This document shows positions 7,911-16,100 of a DNA stretch of 64,000 nt, piece by piece. The stretch lies in the NCBI RefSeq assembly GCF_900112575.1, contig NZ_FOMH01000008.1:282860-346859 (forward strand), read 5' to 3'. Numbering within the stretch: position 1 is the stretch's first letter; each line of letters starts with the position of its first letter. This DNA comes from Flavobacterium phragmitis (GTDB lineage: Bacteria; Bacteroidota; Bacteroidia; Flavobacteriales; Flavobacteriaceae). A program made the translations under genes and the position numbers. The notes below the pieces were generated by a model. It searched no databases. It had not been told where the DNA came from and saw nothing but the letters and a program-made list of their open reading frames with translations.

Positions 7911-7959
7911 GAATTAAGAATTAAGAATTAAGAATTAAGAATTAAGAATTAAGAATTAA
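7904..7959. repeat. Tandem heptamer repeat, 8 copies of GAATTAA
   Basis: Eight perfect head-to-tail copies of GAATTAA, followed by a partial GAAT. The array starts inside the last codons of the upstream gene (TAA at 7908-7910) and fills the space to the terminator. Each unit carries TTAA. It is a candidate for length variation by slippage. Confidence 0.95.
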
Positions 7960-7960
7960 G

Positions 7961-7998
7961 AATGTCTTTTATAATACTATTGAAGACATTCTTTTTTT
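7961..7998 (+). terminator. Intrinsic terminator after the 64-residue gene
   Basis: AATGTCTT (7961-7968) pairs with AAGACATT (7983-7990), followed by C and seven T. Confidence 0.8.
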
Positions 7999-8033
7999 GC
8001 AGCAATCTTAGAACTGTTTTTCTTGAAGTTTGG

Positions 8034-9254
8034 TTAAAACAATTCCAATTGATTGTTGGGATTTATAGGCTTGTTTTTTGGAGGTTTGGCATCTCCGAAA
8101 ACAGTTTTTCCGCCGTATTTATATGATTCCGCTCTTTCTTTTTGGATTAAGGCATCAAGATTTGTGTTGGGTGTAAAGCTTTGTTCTGCTTTTCTTGAGA
8201 TTTCAGACAGTTTTTTGATGGCATCAATTTTATCTGTATTGCCAATTTTGGCACGGTTGATAGCGCGTTGTAACGTATCGATAGTCTCGTCGTAGATTTT
8301 TACAGGAACCGGAAATGGATGTCCGTCTTTTCCTCCATGAGCAAAAGAAAAACGTGCAGGATCTTCAAATCGGGTAGGAGTGCCATAAATAATTTCACTT
8401 ACTAAAGCCAGAGATTGCAGTGCTCTTGGTCCCATTCCTTTTAAAAGCAGTAATTCTTCAAAATCTTCTGGTTTATTTTCGTGGGTGGTCCAAAGCATTG
8501 CGCCAAGTCTCTTCATATTAACATCTTCCAGTCTCACATCATGATGAGCAGGCATTGAGAGATGCTGCATTTCTTTTATGATTTTTGAAGGAGATTCTTG
8601 TATTAATTCTAAAATACCTTCTCTTGATTTTTCGGCAGCTTGAGCGGTAAGATTTAAGATTGTACCTTGATTTTCACCATAAATAAAAGTATGAGGTTCA
8701 TTTATGAATGATTTTAAATCCTGTGAATGCCAATGATATCTTCTGGCTGTTTTGGAGTAAGGATTCATTCCCTGTTGTATCACTGCCCATTGTCCTTTAT
8801 TATCCACAATAAAATTATGCTGATACAATTGGAATCCATCCTGAATGGCGGTATTATCTACTTTAGCGGTTAATCGGCTGCAGTTTGCAAGATTATTTCC
8901 GTCAAGGCCTGTTTTTTCTCCCACAAATAAAAGTTCCTGAGGTGTCAAAAGAGAGTTTTTGCCTTTACCGCCACAGATGTAAATTCCAAGTTCTTTTGAA
9001 TGTGGATTAACAGATCTTTTTAATGCTCCAAGGACAGATGTGGTAATTCCGGACGAATGCCAGTCCATTCCCATAACGGCACCAAAACTTTGAAACCAGA
9101 AAGGATTACTTAATTTGCTTATTACTTCGGATGTCGAAAATTCCAAAGCAATTGTTTCGACAATTGACAGTCCCAATTTTGACATACGCTCAGAAAGCCA
9201 TAGCGGTACTTGTCCGTAATGTAAAGGAAGATCTGCTGTACCGGAACGTTGCAT
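8034..9254 (-). CDS. DUF763-family protein
   Basis: A 406-residue protein starting MQRSGTADLPLHYGQVPLWL, the characteristic opening of DUF763, a family shared by archaea and some bacteria. Conserved blocks GAVMGMDWHSSGIT, ICGGKGKNS and HHDVRLEDVN are present. A helix-hairpin-helix-like segment, LLLLKGMGPRALQSLALVSE, near residues 268-287 suggests contact with nucleic acid. The C-terminal 60 residues are Lys/Pro rich. The biochemical role is unknown; a nuclease or DNA-repair role has been guessed only from the fold. It is a single gene, preceded by the terminator of the next minus-strand gene. Confidence 0.85.
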   Translation of the reverse strand: MQRSGTADLPLHYGQVPLWLSERMSKLGLSIVETIALEFSTSEVISKLSNPFWFQSFGAVMGMDWHSSGITTSVLGALKRSVNPHSKELGIYICGGKGKNSLLTPQELLFVGEKTGLDGNNLANCSRLTAKVDNTAIQDGFQLYQHNFIVDNKGQWAVIQQGMNPYSKTARRYHWHSQDLKSFINEPHTFIYGENQGTILNLTAQAAEKSREGILELIQESPSKIIKEMQHLSMPAHHDVRLEDVNMKRLGAMLWTTHENKPEDFEELLLLKGMGPRALQSLALVSEIIYGTPTRFEDPARFSFAHGGKDGHPFPVPVKIYDETIDTLQRAINRAKIGNTDKIDAIKKLSEISRKAEQSFTPNTNLDALIQKERAESYKYGGKTVFGDAKPPKNKPINPNNQLELF

Positions 9255-9284
9255 TTGAGCTGATTGTGTTTTGCAAAAGTAAAT

Positions 9285-9319
9285 AAAAAAAATCCCATTT
9301 CGTTAGAAATAGGATTTTT
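9285..9319 (-). terminator. Terminator of the outer membrane receptor gene
   Basis: AAAAATCCCATTT (9288-9300), a short loop, and AAATAGGATTTTT (9307-9319). Read on the minus strand it ends in a T-rich run and lies 30 bp past the stop of the 9350-11731 gene. Confidence 0.7.
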
Positions 9320-9349
9320 AAGAGCCTTTACGGAGCTATTTATAAATAA

Positions 9350-11731
9350 CTAATTCCTATTAGTATCTTTAGCCTGTCTGATTGCTTTTGGGTCAGTCAG
9401 GTTAAAGCGATAAACAAAACTCAGGCGATATCGTGCGGCATTGGGGATAATGTTGTTGCTAATAAAATAATCGCTTCCTGTTGTAGTGTTTTTAATCTGG
9501 CGGAGATTAAAGGCATTCGTGACATCAAAAACAATAGTCGCTTTGTCTTTGAGCAGTAGTTTGCTAAGTCCAAAATCAATCGATTGTAATGCTTTGTTGG
9601 TAGTTTGAGCATCACGTTTTGCTCCGCGAAAATTGTAACGTCCCTGAAAACTGAATTTTGAAGGTAGTTTAATTTGTGTGCTTAATCTTCCAGTCAGGTT
9701 ATTACTGCTGTAATCAAGATTTCTCTCCATATAATTTCCTTTTTGCTTAAAATGATAAAAATTCATTTCAGCATTGATCTGAAGCCCTTTTAACGGATTG
9801 TACAATGTAGACAATTCGATTCCGCTCCGTATTTCGTAATCGATATTAATAGGCATTGTAAGGAAAATATCATCCTGACGAAAGGTAAAATCCTGAATAT
9901 AATTTTTTTCGTATTGATAATAAACAGAAGGGTTTAAAGTAAATGTTTTCCAAGTTTTAAGAAAAGCCATTTCAAAAGCATCTGTATAAGACGGATTCAA
10001 ATCGGGATTTCCAATATACTGCGCATTTAAATCTGTGACTTCATTGAAAGGGTATAAAGCATATAACGAAGGACGTCTGATACGTTTGCTGTAATTTAAC
10101 TGTAAAGTCGACGCATTCAATTTATAACTCAAGTTAGCAGTTGGAAAGAGTTTATTGTAATTTTTTTGGTCATTGTAAGTATTATTTAAGTCTTTAATTG
10201 TAATGTCTGTAAACTCCGCTCTAAGTCCCAGCATATAACTAAATGCCTTCATTTTGTCGCTAAATTGCGTGTAAGCACCTGTTATGGTTTCATTGTAATT
10301 TAAGTCATTATCAATATTTTGATAAATAACCCAACTATCATCTTGCTGTTCTTCTGCCAAATAATTGCTAGAAACTTTTCTTATTTCCGTTTTTATTCCA
10401 AATTCTAAAATCGAAACGCTGTCAATGGGCTGTATAAAATCACTCTTAGCCAGAAAATCCCTGCTGTTTCCTATTGATTTGGTTCGTATACTAGGATAAA
10501 TCAATGGATCAGGAAGTGAACGTTGTGTAGAAAGATCCCATTTTTTATCGCTGTTCCACCAGTCGTATTGAACATCAATAGTCCATTTTTTTGCTTTTTG
10601 TTTGAAGTTTCTGGTATAATTAAATTCAAACTGACTGTAATCACGTTTTTCTAATGATTTTCCGTGTCTTGTTAAAAGGCTGTCAGGAGTTGAACTATTC
10701 GGATTACTTCTATAATTATAAAATAAATCAGTTTTGTCATTGTCGTGTGTGCCATTCTTTAAAAACGCTGCAGTTATGGTTTGATGTTCGTTAATATAAT
10801 AGTCAGCACCCAGATAAAGCAGTTTGCCATCGTCATGGCGGTCTTCATTCTGAACGCGGTCCATAAAATTAGCAGTACCATTAGTATTAGTAGATTGGTT
10901 GGTGGTATATAAGCCTTCATAATCACTTGAACGTATACTAAAATTTGAAAAAATATTGATTTTGTCTGATTTGTAATTAATACTTGGATTCAAACGGCTG
11001 TCATTCGGTGAACCCGCCATTAATCGGACTTGACCGCTGAACCCGCTTTTTTTGTTCTTTTTCAAAATGATATTAATAATACCAGCAGAGCCTGCAGCAT
11101 CATATCTTGAAGACGGATTGGTGATAACCTCAATTCGTTCAATTTGATCGGCAGCAATTTGATCAAGTGCATTGTTTTGTGTAAGACCGGATTGTCGTCC
11201 ATTAATTAATACTAAAACATTGCTGTTGCCACGAAGGCTTATTGCTCCAGCTGGACTGACAGCAACAGATGGAACCCCATTTAAAACATCGTGAGCAGAA
11301 CCATTTTGCGAGAGTACATCTTTGCCAACTTCAAAAACTTTTTTATCCAGTTTTAGGCTGATGTTGGATTTTTCGCTGGTAATTTCTACTGCTTTTAATT
11401 GTACAGCATCGGCAATTAAATCAATTGTACCGAGTTCAATTTTTGATTTGTTTGATGCGATTTCCAATGTTCTAGTATAATTTTGATAGCCAGTATAGCT
11501 TAATAAAATTGTTACGTTGCCTTTTAGATTTGCTTCCAGATTAAAGAAACCATTATGATCAGTGATACCAGTAATGATTGTTTTTGATGCGTTATCTTGG
11601 ATTGTCACCGTTACATAGGGCAATGCTTCTTTTGTGGCATTGTCCCTTACTTTACCAGAAATAATGGTTTGCTGTGCAACGCCAAAAAGCGGCATACATA
11701 AAATTAAAATACGGATTATTGACTGTTTCAT
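9350..11731 (-). CDS. TonB-dependent outer membrane receptor (OMP_b-brl_3 type)
   Basis: From the chosen start (MKQSIIRILI, signal peptide ending FGVAQQ) the product is 793 residues. A carboxypeptidase-regulatory-like domain follows (SGKVRDNATKEALPYVTVTI, DHNGFFNLEA), then a plug domain (VLNGVPSVAVSPAGAISLRG, QIERIEVITNPSSRYDAAGS, GIINIILKK) and a long barrel ending in strands with alternating aromatics. This is the single-gene receptor class without a SusD partner, used for peptides, siderophores or unknown ligands. An upstream TTG at 11842 would add 37 residues lacking a signal peptide, so it was rejected. It is divergent from a LytS-type kinase gene, which may regulate it. Confidence 0.85.
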   Translation of the reverse strand: MKQSIIRILILCMPLFGVAQQTIISGKVRDNATKEALPYVTVTIQDNASKTIITGITDHNGFFNLEANLKGNVTILLSYTGYQNYTRTLEIASNKSKIELGTIDLIADAVQLKAVEITSEKSNISLKLDKKVFEVGKDVLSQNGSAHDVLNGVPSVAVSPAGAISLRGNSNVLVLINGRQSGLTQNNALDQIAADQIERIEVITNPSSRYDAAGSAGIINIILKKNKKSGFSGQVRLMAGSPNDSRLNPSINYKSDKINIFSNFSIRSSDYEGLYTTNQSTNTNGTANFMDRVQNEDRHDDGKLLYLGADYYINEHQTITAAFLKNGTHDNDKTDLFYNYRSNPNSSTPDSLLTRHGKSLEKRDYSQFEFNYTRNFKQKAKKWTIDVQYDWWNSDKKWDLSTQRSLPDPLIYPSIRTKSIGNSRDFLAKSDFIQPIDSVSILEFGIKTEIRKVSSNYLAEEQQDDSWVIYQNIDNDLNYNETITGAYTQFSDKMKAFSYMLGLRAEFTDITIKDLNNTYNDQKNYNKLFPTANLSYKLNASTLQLNYSKRIRRPSLYALYPFNEVTDLNAQYIGNPDLNPSYTDAFEMAFLKTWKTFTLNPSVYYQYEKNYIQDFTFRQDDIFLTMPINIDYEIRSGIELSTLYNPLKGLQINAEMNFYHFKQKGNYMERNLDYSSNNLTGRLSTQIKLPSKFSFQGRYNFRGAKRDAQTTNKALQSIDFGLSKLLLKDKATIVFDVTNAFNLRQIKNTTTGSDYFISNNIIPNAARYRLSFVYRFNLTDPKAIRQAKDTNRN

Positions 11732-11868
11732 TTTTTGATTGATTTTTGATTGATTTTGCAGTACAAGATTAGCCGATAAAATAAAGTACCGTTCCTGAAA
11801 ACATGCGAACGGCTCTATAGACTTCTCAAATGCATTTCCCAATTCTATATTTATTTTATCTTTATCTT

Positions 11869-13515
11869 ATGTATAAATCACTGTTTTTTACCGTTTTATT
11901 TTTGTTGCTGTTCTCCTCGTGTAAACATTATAAAGAGTACATTAAATCTGATGTAACTTATGATGTCGATTACGATCATCAGCTGTATGAAAAGAATAAA
12001 ACAGATAGTTCTTCTTTTAAATTTGAAGTAGAAATTGAGATCCTAAAACGCGAAAATGGATCTGAATCATTGGGACTTCAGATAAATGCTTTTGGTGCTT
12101 TTGATGTGTATTGGGATGGTATTTTAGTGGGAAGAAATGGTCAAATGACAAAACCAGACCGTGCTGAAGTACCTGGAACAGAAACCACCTATTATCAAAT
12201 TCCTGAGAAATTATCTAACATTGGAAAACACGTTATTACTATAATTGGTACAAGACATTATTGCCGCGATGCCGAGCGCGATATCCATGTAAAACTTAAA
12301 AGTTATTTATTGCTTCATCGTTCACCGCTTATTGTGGTTTCTTTTATGAATCTTATGGCTGGTGCTTTCCTGATTGCCGCAGTGTATTATTTCTTTCTCT
12401 ACGTAAATAGCTCAAGAAAAGAATTATCGGTATTGCTTTTCGGAATAATCTGCCTTCTTTTTTTCTTTTTATTGATTTTAGAATATGTTAAGTATTATGT
12501 AATTATTCCCTATAACCAGTTTTATACCCGTTTAAAAATTATTGGTTACCTTACCTTTGCTGTTTCAATGCTGATACCGTGGTATTTTATGCTTCAGTTT
12601 GAATTTAAAAGAAAGAGATTGTTTTTGCTTCTTTTATTCATCACACTCGTAACAATCTATATCGTTTATTATGGTCAGTTTGATCATTCGGCGGCTTATT
12701 TTACCATTGTGGCTCGTTTTTTCTCTATTATTATTGCTATCGATGCTGTGTTTAGAAAGACTAAAGGCGGATTTATAGTTGCAACAGGTTTATTGGCAGG
12801 CGTTGCAGTCAACTATTTTATGTTTTATGATTTCGGATTGTTTATTGCTTTTACCATTTTGGTCTTATGTATGCTTTATCTGCACACCATACGCACCAAA
12901 GCTATAGAAGAAGCTCATAATGCATCATTACTGCTCTCGTCAAGATTGCAATTGGAATTGATTAAGAAAAATATTCAGCCTCATTTTCTTCGAAATACTT
13001 TGACTTCACTGATAGACTGGATAGAAGAATCGCCCAAAGACGGTGTCGTTTTTATTCGTGCTTTGGCAGAAGAATTTGATATTATGAATGATATTGCCGA
13101 AGACACACTGATACCAATAAGGCAGGAAATTGATTTGTGCCGAAGACATTTAGATGTAATGTCTTTTCGTAAAGAAATCTGCTATGAATGGAAAGAAGAA
13201 GGAATTGAGGAAAATGAAACCATTCCGCCAGCAGTTTTTCATACCATTATTGAAAACGGGATTACACATAGTTTTCCTCCAAAACAAGGCTGTATTGTTT
13301 TCTGTTTAAGTTTTTCCAAAGAAAAACACTTCAAACAGTATACATTGCTGACTTTGGCGGAAAACAGATTAACTAAAAATAACAAAACAAAAGGAACGGG
13401 TTTTAAATATATCAAAGCGAGATTAACAGAAAGTTATGGGGAAAATTGGTCTTTCGATTCTCATTCTGCAGAAAAAGGGTGGAAGACAACCATTAAAATT
13501 TTTGATAAAAAATGA
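11869..13515 (+). CDS. LytS-type sensor histidine kinase
   Basis: A 548-residue membrane kinase. The N-terminus has a lipoprotein-like signal (MYKSLFFTVLFLLLFSSC), an extracytoplasmic sensory domain of ~150 residues with a jelly-roll-like look (FGAFDVYWDGILVGRNG), then about seven membrane helices and a cytoplasmic His_kinase domain: KKNIQPHFLRNTLTSL, with His372 the predicted phosphorylation site. The ATPase part is short and diverged (ENGITHSF as N box; GTGFKYIKARL as G box). An upstream ATG at 11830 is possible but gives an odd hydrophobic extension. It overlaps the response regulator gene by ATGA, so the two are translationally coupled and form a two-component pair. Confidence 0.85.
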   Translation: MYKSLFFTVLFLLLFSSCKHYKEYIKSDVTYDVDYDHQLYEKNKTDSSSFKFEVEIEILKRENGSESLGLQINAFGAFDVYWDGILVGRNGQMTKPDRAEVPGTETTYYQIPEKLSNIGKHVITIIGTRHYCRDAERDIHVKLKSYLLLHRSPLIVVSFMNLMAGAFLIAAVYYFFLYVNSSRKELSVLLFGIICLLFFFLLILEYVKYYVIIPYNQFYTRLKIIGYLTFAVSMLIPWYFMLQFEFKRKRLFLLLLFITLVTIYIVYYGQFDHSAAYFTIVARFFSIIIAIDAVFRKTKGGFIVATGLLAGVAVNYFMFYDFGLFIAFTILVLCMLYLHTIRTKAIEEAHNASLLLSSRLQLELIKKNIQPHFLRNTLTSLIDWIEESPKDGVVFIRALAEEFDIMNDIAEDTLIPIRQEIDLCRRHLDVMSFRKEICYEWKEEGIEENETIPPAVFHTIIENGITHSFPPKQGCIVFCLSFSKEKHFKQYTLLTLAENRLTKNNKTKGTGFKYIKARLTESYGENWSFDSHSAEKGWKTTIKIFDKK

Positions 13516-14207
13516 AAATACTAATAATTGAAGACGAAGCCCGTATCGCCAAAAGAATCGAAAGAATGACTCGTGATTTCTTTGATAAAGACGTACACAT
13601 TCTTCTTTCTGATTCACTGGAAACCGGATTAGATACGATTGAAAAACATTCGATTGATCTGCTTTTGTTGGACTTAAATCTAAATGGGGAAGATGGATTT
13701 GAGATTTTGCAGACATTTGTGGCTGGGCCATTTCAGACCATTATTATTTCGGCTTATACGGATAAAGCTATTACAGCGTTCAATTATGGCGTACTCGATT
13801 TTGTACCCAAACCTTTTGATGAACATAGATTGGTTCAAGCTTTTACTCGTTATACTTCATCTGGAAAACAATCTGGTGGCGATGTTCATTTTTTGGCCGT
13901 TAGAAAAGCAAAAACATTCCGTCTTATTCCTATTAATGAAATCCGATACATTAAAGGAGCTGGAATTTATACTGAATTACATTTATCAAATAATAAAATA
14001 GAATTACACGATAAATCGCTGGAAGCATTAGAAAAACTGCTTCCCGAAGCCTTTGAAAGAATTCATAAATCCTACATTCTCTGCTGGGAACAGATTGAAA
14101 AAATTGTTGTAGAAACAGGAGGAAAGTATAGTATGCAATTAAAAAACGGAGAGTTATTGCCTATTGGACGGTCCAAGTATAAAGAAATAAAAAATAGGCT
14201 ATTATAG
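13512..14207 (+). CDS. LytTR-family response regulator
   Basis: A 231-residue regulator. Residues 1-120 form a receiver with acidic pocket Glu7/Asp8, phospho-acceptor Asp54 in LLLLDLNLNGEDG, Thr/Ser region IIISAYTD and the Lys in FVPKPFDEH. Residues ~130-231 form a LytTR DNA-binding domain (FLAVRKAKTFRLIPINEIRY, FERIHKSYIL, GELLPIGRSKYKEI). It acts with the upstream LytS-type kinase, with which it overlaps by four bases. Its target is unknown; the divergent TonB-linked receptor is the nearest candidate. Confidence 0.93.
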   Translation: MKILIIEDEARIAKRIERMTRDFFDKDVHILLSDSLETGLDTIEKHSIDLLLLDLNLNGEDGFEILQTFVAGPFQTIIISAYTDKAITAFNYGVLDFVPKPFDEHRLVQAFTRYTSSGKQSGGDVHFLAVRKAKTFRLIPINEIRYIKGAGIYTELHLSNNKIELHDKSLEALEKLLPEAFERIHKSYILCWEQIEKIVVETGGKYSMQLKNGELLPIGRSKYKEIKNRLL

Positions 14208-14373
14208 CAGTATTAAAATCAAAGTTTGTATTAAAACCAGACAAAATCCTGTTATGGTCATGAAAAAAGAAAATTAATTAACGGGCAAAAAAATAATAAT
14301 TAATTAACGCAACAAAGTTTCATTAATTAATAAAAAGTATATTAATTTACAAGATATTCAAAATAGTCAATTC

Positions 14374-15777
14374 ATGAACAGACGTAAATTTTTAAGAGGC
14401 ACCACAGTACTAACAGGACTTTTTACAATTAGTCCTTCAGTTATTTTTTCCAATGATTTAGAAGCAGTTGCTAAAAAAGGCAAAAAAGCAAAAAACATAA
14501 TCTTTCTGATAAGTGACGGAATGAGTTCAGGAACGCTTCAGATGGCGAATCTATATTCTAAGAACATTTTAGGAAAAAATGGAAACTGGATGAATCTGTA
14601 TGCCGAAAATAAAGTTTCCAGAGCTTTGATGGATACTGCATCGGCAAGTTCAGCTGTAACCGATTCAGCGGCTGCGAGTTCTTCTTTTGGTGGCGGACAC
14701 AGAGTTAAAAACGGTGTGTTGAATATTGGACCAAATGGTGAAAAATACCTTCCGATATGGCAGAAATTCAAAAATGCAGGTAAAAAAGCGGGCTGTGTTA
14801 CTACCGTGACGATAACACATGCTACTCCGGCTGGTTTCTGTGTTAATTCAGACAGCAGAAATGCCGAAAATGAAATTGCAGAAATGTACGCCGATCTGGG
14901 ATTGGATGTTATGATGGGAGGCGGTGATGAATTTTTTAATGCTTCAAAAAGAGAAGACAAAAAAGACATTTATAAAATGTATGAGCAGAAAGGCTATCAG
15001 GTTTTAAAGGAAAAATCAGATTTGGAAAACATTAAAAAAGGGCAGAGAACGCTAGGCGTTTTTAATTCAGGCGCACTTCCATACACTATAGATCGAAACA
15101 ATATCGCTGAATTACAAAATACACCAACTCTGGCAGAAATGAGTGCTGTGGCAATCAATCAGATGAAAGATAACGAAAATGGTTTTGTTTTATTGATTGA
15201 AGGAGGAAAGGTTGACTGGGCAGCACATGCCAATGATATTGCGGCTTTAATTCACGATCAGTTGGCTTTTGATGAAGCGGTAAAAACAGCTATTGATTTT
15301 GCAGAAAAAGATAAGGAGACTTTAGTGATCATCACAACCGATCACGGTAATGCAAATCCGGGACTTATATACGGAAAAGAAGCAGTAGAAAATTTCAACA
15401 GCATTGCCAATTACAAATACACAAACGAATATATATTAAACGCGATTCATGCCGATTTTAATCTGCAGCAAATTAAGGACTTGATCTACCAAACCAATAA
15501 AATCAGTCTTACCGATGAAGAAGCCAAACATTTATTAAGCTTTTATTCTGGGCTTGAAAAACAGGAAACAGGGCTTTACAATTATAAAAAACTGCCTTTT
15601 AAAGCCTATTCTGAAATTCAGAAAAAGCACAATAATGTGGGGTGGATCAGTATGGATCATTCAGGAGATTATGTAGAACTGGCAATGTATGGACCAGGAA
15701 GTGAAATGCTGAAGCCGTTTGTGCAAAACATAGAACTACATAATTTAATGCTTAAAGCCGCCGCAGTTATAGCTTAA
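14374..15777 (+). CDS. Alkaline phosphatase, PhoA family, Tat-type signal
   Basis: A 467-residue secreted phosphomonoesterase. MNRRKFLRGT fits a twin-arginine signal, so it is likely exported folded with its metals. Motifs: metal ligand Asp48 in LISDGMSSG; nucleophile Ser98 in VTDSAAASSS (like Ser102 of E. coli PhoA in TDSAAS); THATPAGF; LIEGGKVDWAAHAND with the Glu and His-containing metal site; TTDHGNANPG with Asp-His; and a late WISMDHSGDYV carrying the last His. The C-terminal insertion is typical of the Bacteroidota group. It would release phosphate from organic esters outside the cytoplasm. No pho-box-like site was recognised in the 166-bp leader, which has two direct copies of TAATTAATTAACG. 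Confidence 0.93.
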   Translation: MNRRKFLRGTTVLTGLFTISPSVIFSNDLEAVAKKGKKAKNIIFLISDGMSSGTLQMANLYSKNILGKNGNWMNLYAENKVSRALMDTASASSAVTDSAAASSSFGGGHRVKNGVLNIGPNGEKYLPIWQKFKNAGKKAGCVTTVTITHATPAGFCVNSDSRNAENEIAEMYADLGLDVMMGGGDEFFNASKREDKKDIYKMYEQKGYQVLKEKSDLENIKKGQRTLGVFNSGALPYTIDRNNIAELQNTPTLAEMSAVAINQMKDNENGFVLLIEGGKVDWAAHANDIAALIHDQLAFDEAVKTAIDFAEKDKETLVIITTDHGNANPGLIYGKEAVENFNSIANYKYTNEYILNAIHADFNLQQIKDLIYQTNKISLTDEEAKHLLSFYSGLEKQETGLYNYKKLPFKAYSEIQKKHNNVGWISMDHSGDYVELAMYGPGSEMLKPFVQNIELHNLMLKAAAVIA

Positions 15778-15781
15778 TAAC

Positions 15782-15904
15782 GATGTATTTGAGGGAGAAA
15801 TATTCTGTAAAAAAATTGAAAAGTTTAATTTGGAACAGGCTAACGAAGTATATGATAGAATGCGTAATGGACAAATTAAAGGAAGAGCTGTTCTGGTTCC
15901 ATAA
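15782..15904 (+). pseudogene. Decayed C-terminal remnant of a zinc-type alcohol dehydrogenase
   Basis: Just after the phosphatase stop, one frame reads KIEKFNLEQANEVYDRMRNG and then QIKGRAVLVP before a stop at 15902-15904. ANEVYDRMRNGQIKGRAVLVP-like endings are the C-terminus of MDR-family zinc alcohol dehydrogenases (substrate-loop helix plus GRxVL). No cofactor or zinc domain exists upstream, because that space is the phosphatase gene. So it is a ~40-codon relic of a larger gene, presumably lost when the neighbourhood was rearranged. It has no start codon of its own. Confidence 0.65.
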
Positions 15905-15934
15905 AGGATAAATCAAATTATTATAAATAGTATA

Positions 15935-15965
15935 GAAGGCGTCATTAAAAATGACGTCTTTTTTC
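15935..15965 (+). terminator. Intrinsic terminator
   Basis: AGGCGTCATT and AATGACGTCT form a stem around AAA, followed by T6. It ends the phosphatase/remnant transcript. Confidence 0.8.
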
Positions 15966-16100
15966 TTCCTGATTTTTAAGGTTTATAATGCTGCTGTTTT
16001 TCAAAGGACCAATTAAAATTTAATTCAAAAATGTTGTACATTTATATAAGTTCTATTGTGTTTTTTTTCATAAATAAATTATTCTATCTATAGCATAAGT

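Noticed and set aside
7904..7959. Possible CRISPR-like array
   Set aside because: The units are seven bases, directly adjoining and without spacers; it is a simple tandem repeat.
9350..11731. Treating the TonB-linked receptor as a SusC of a second polysaccharide locus
   Set aside because: No SusD partner, no carbohydrate enzymes nearby and the barrel type is the single-gene OMP_b-brl_3 class.
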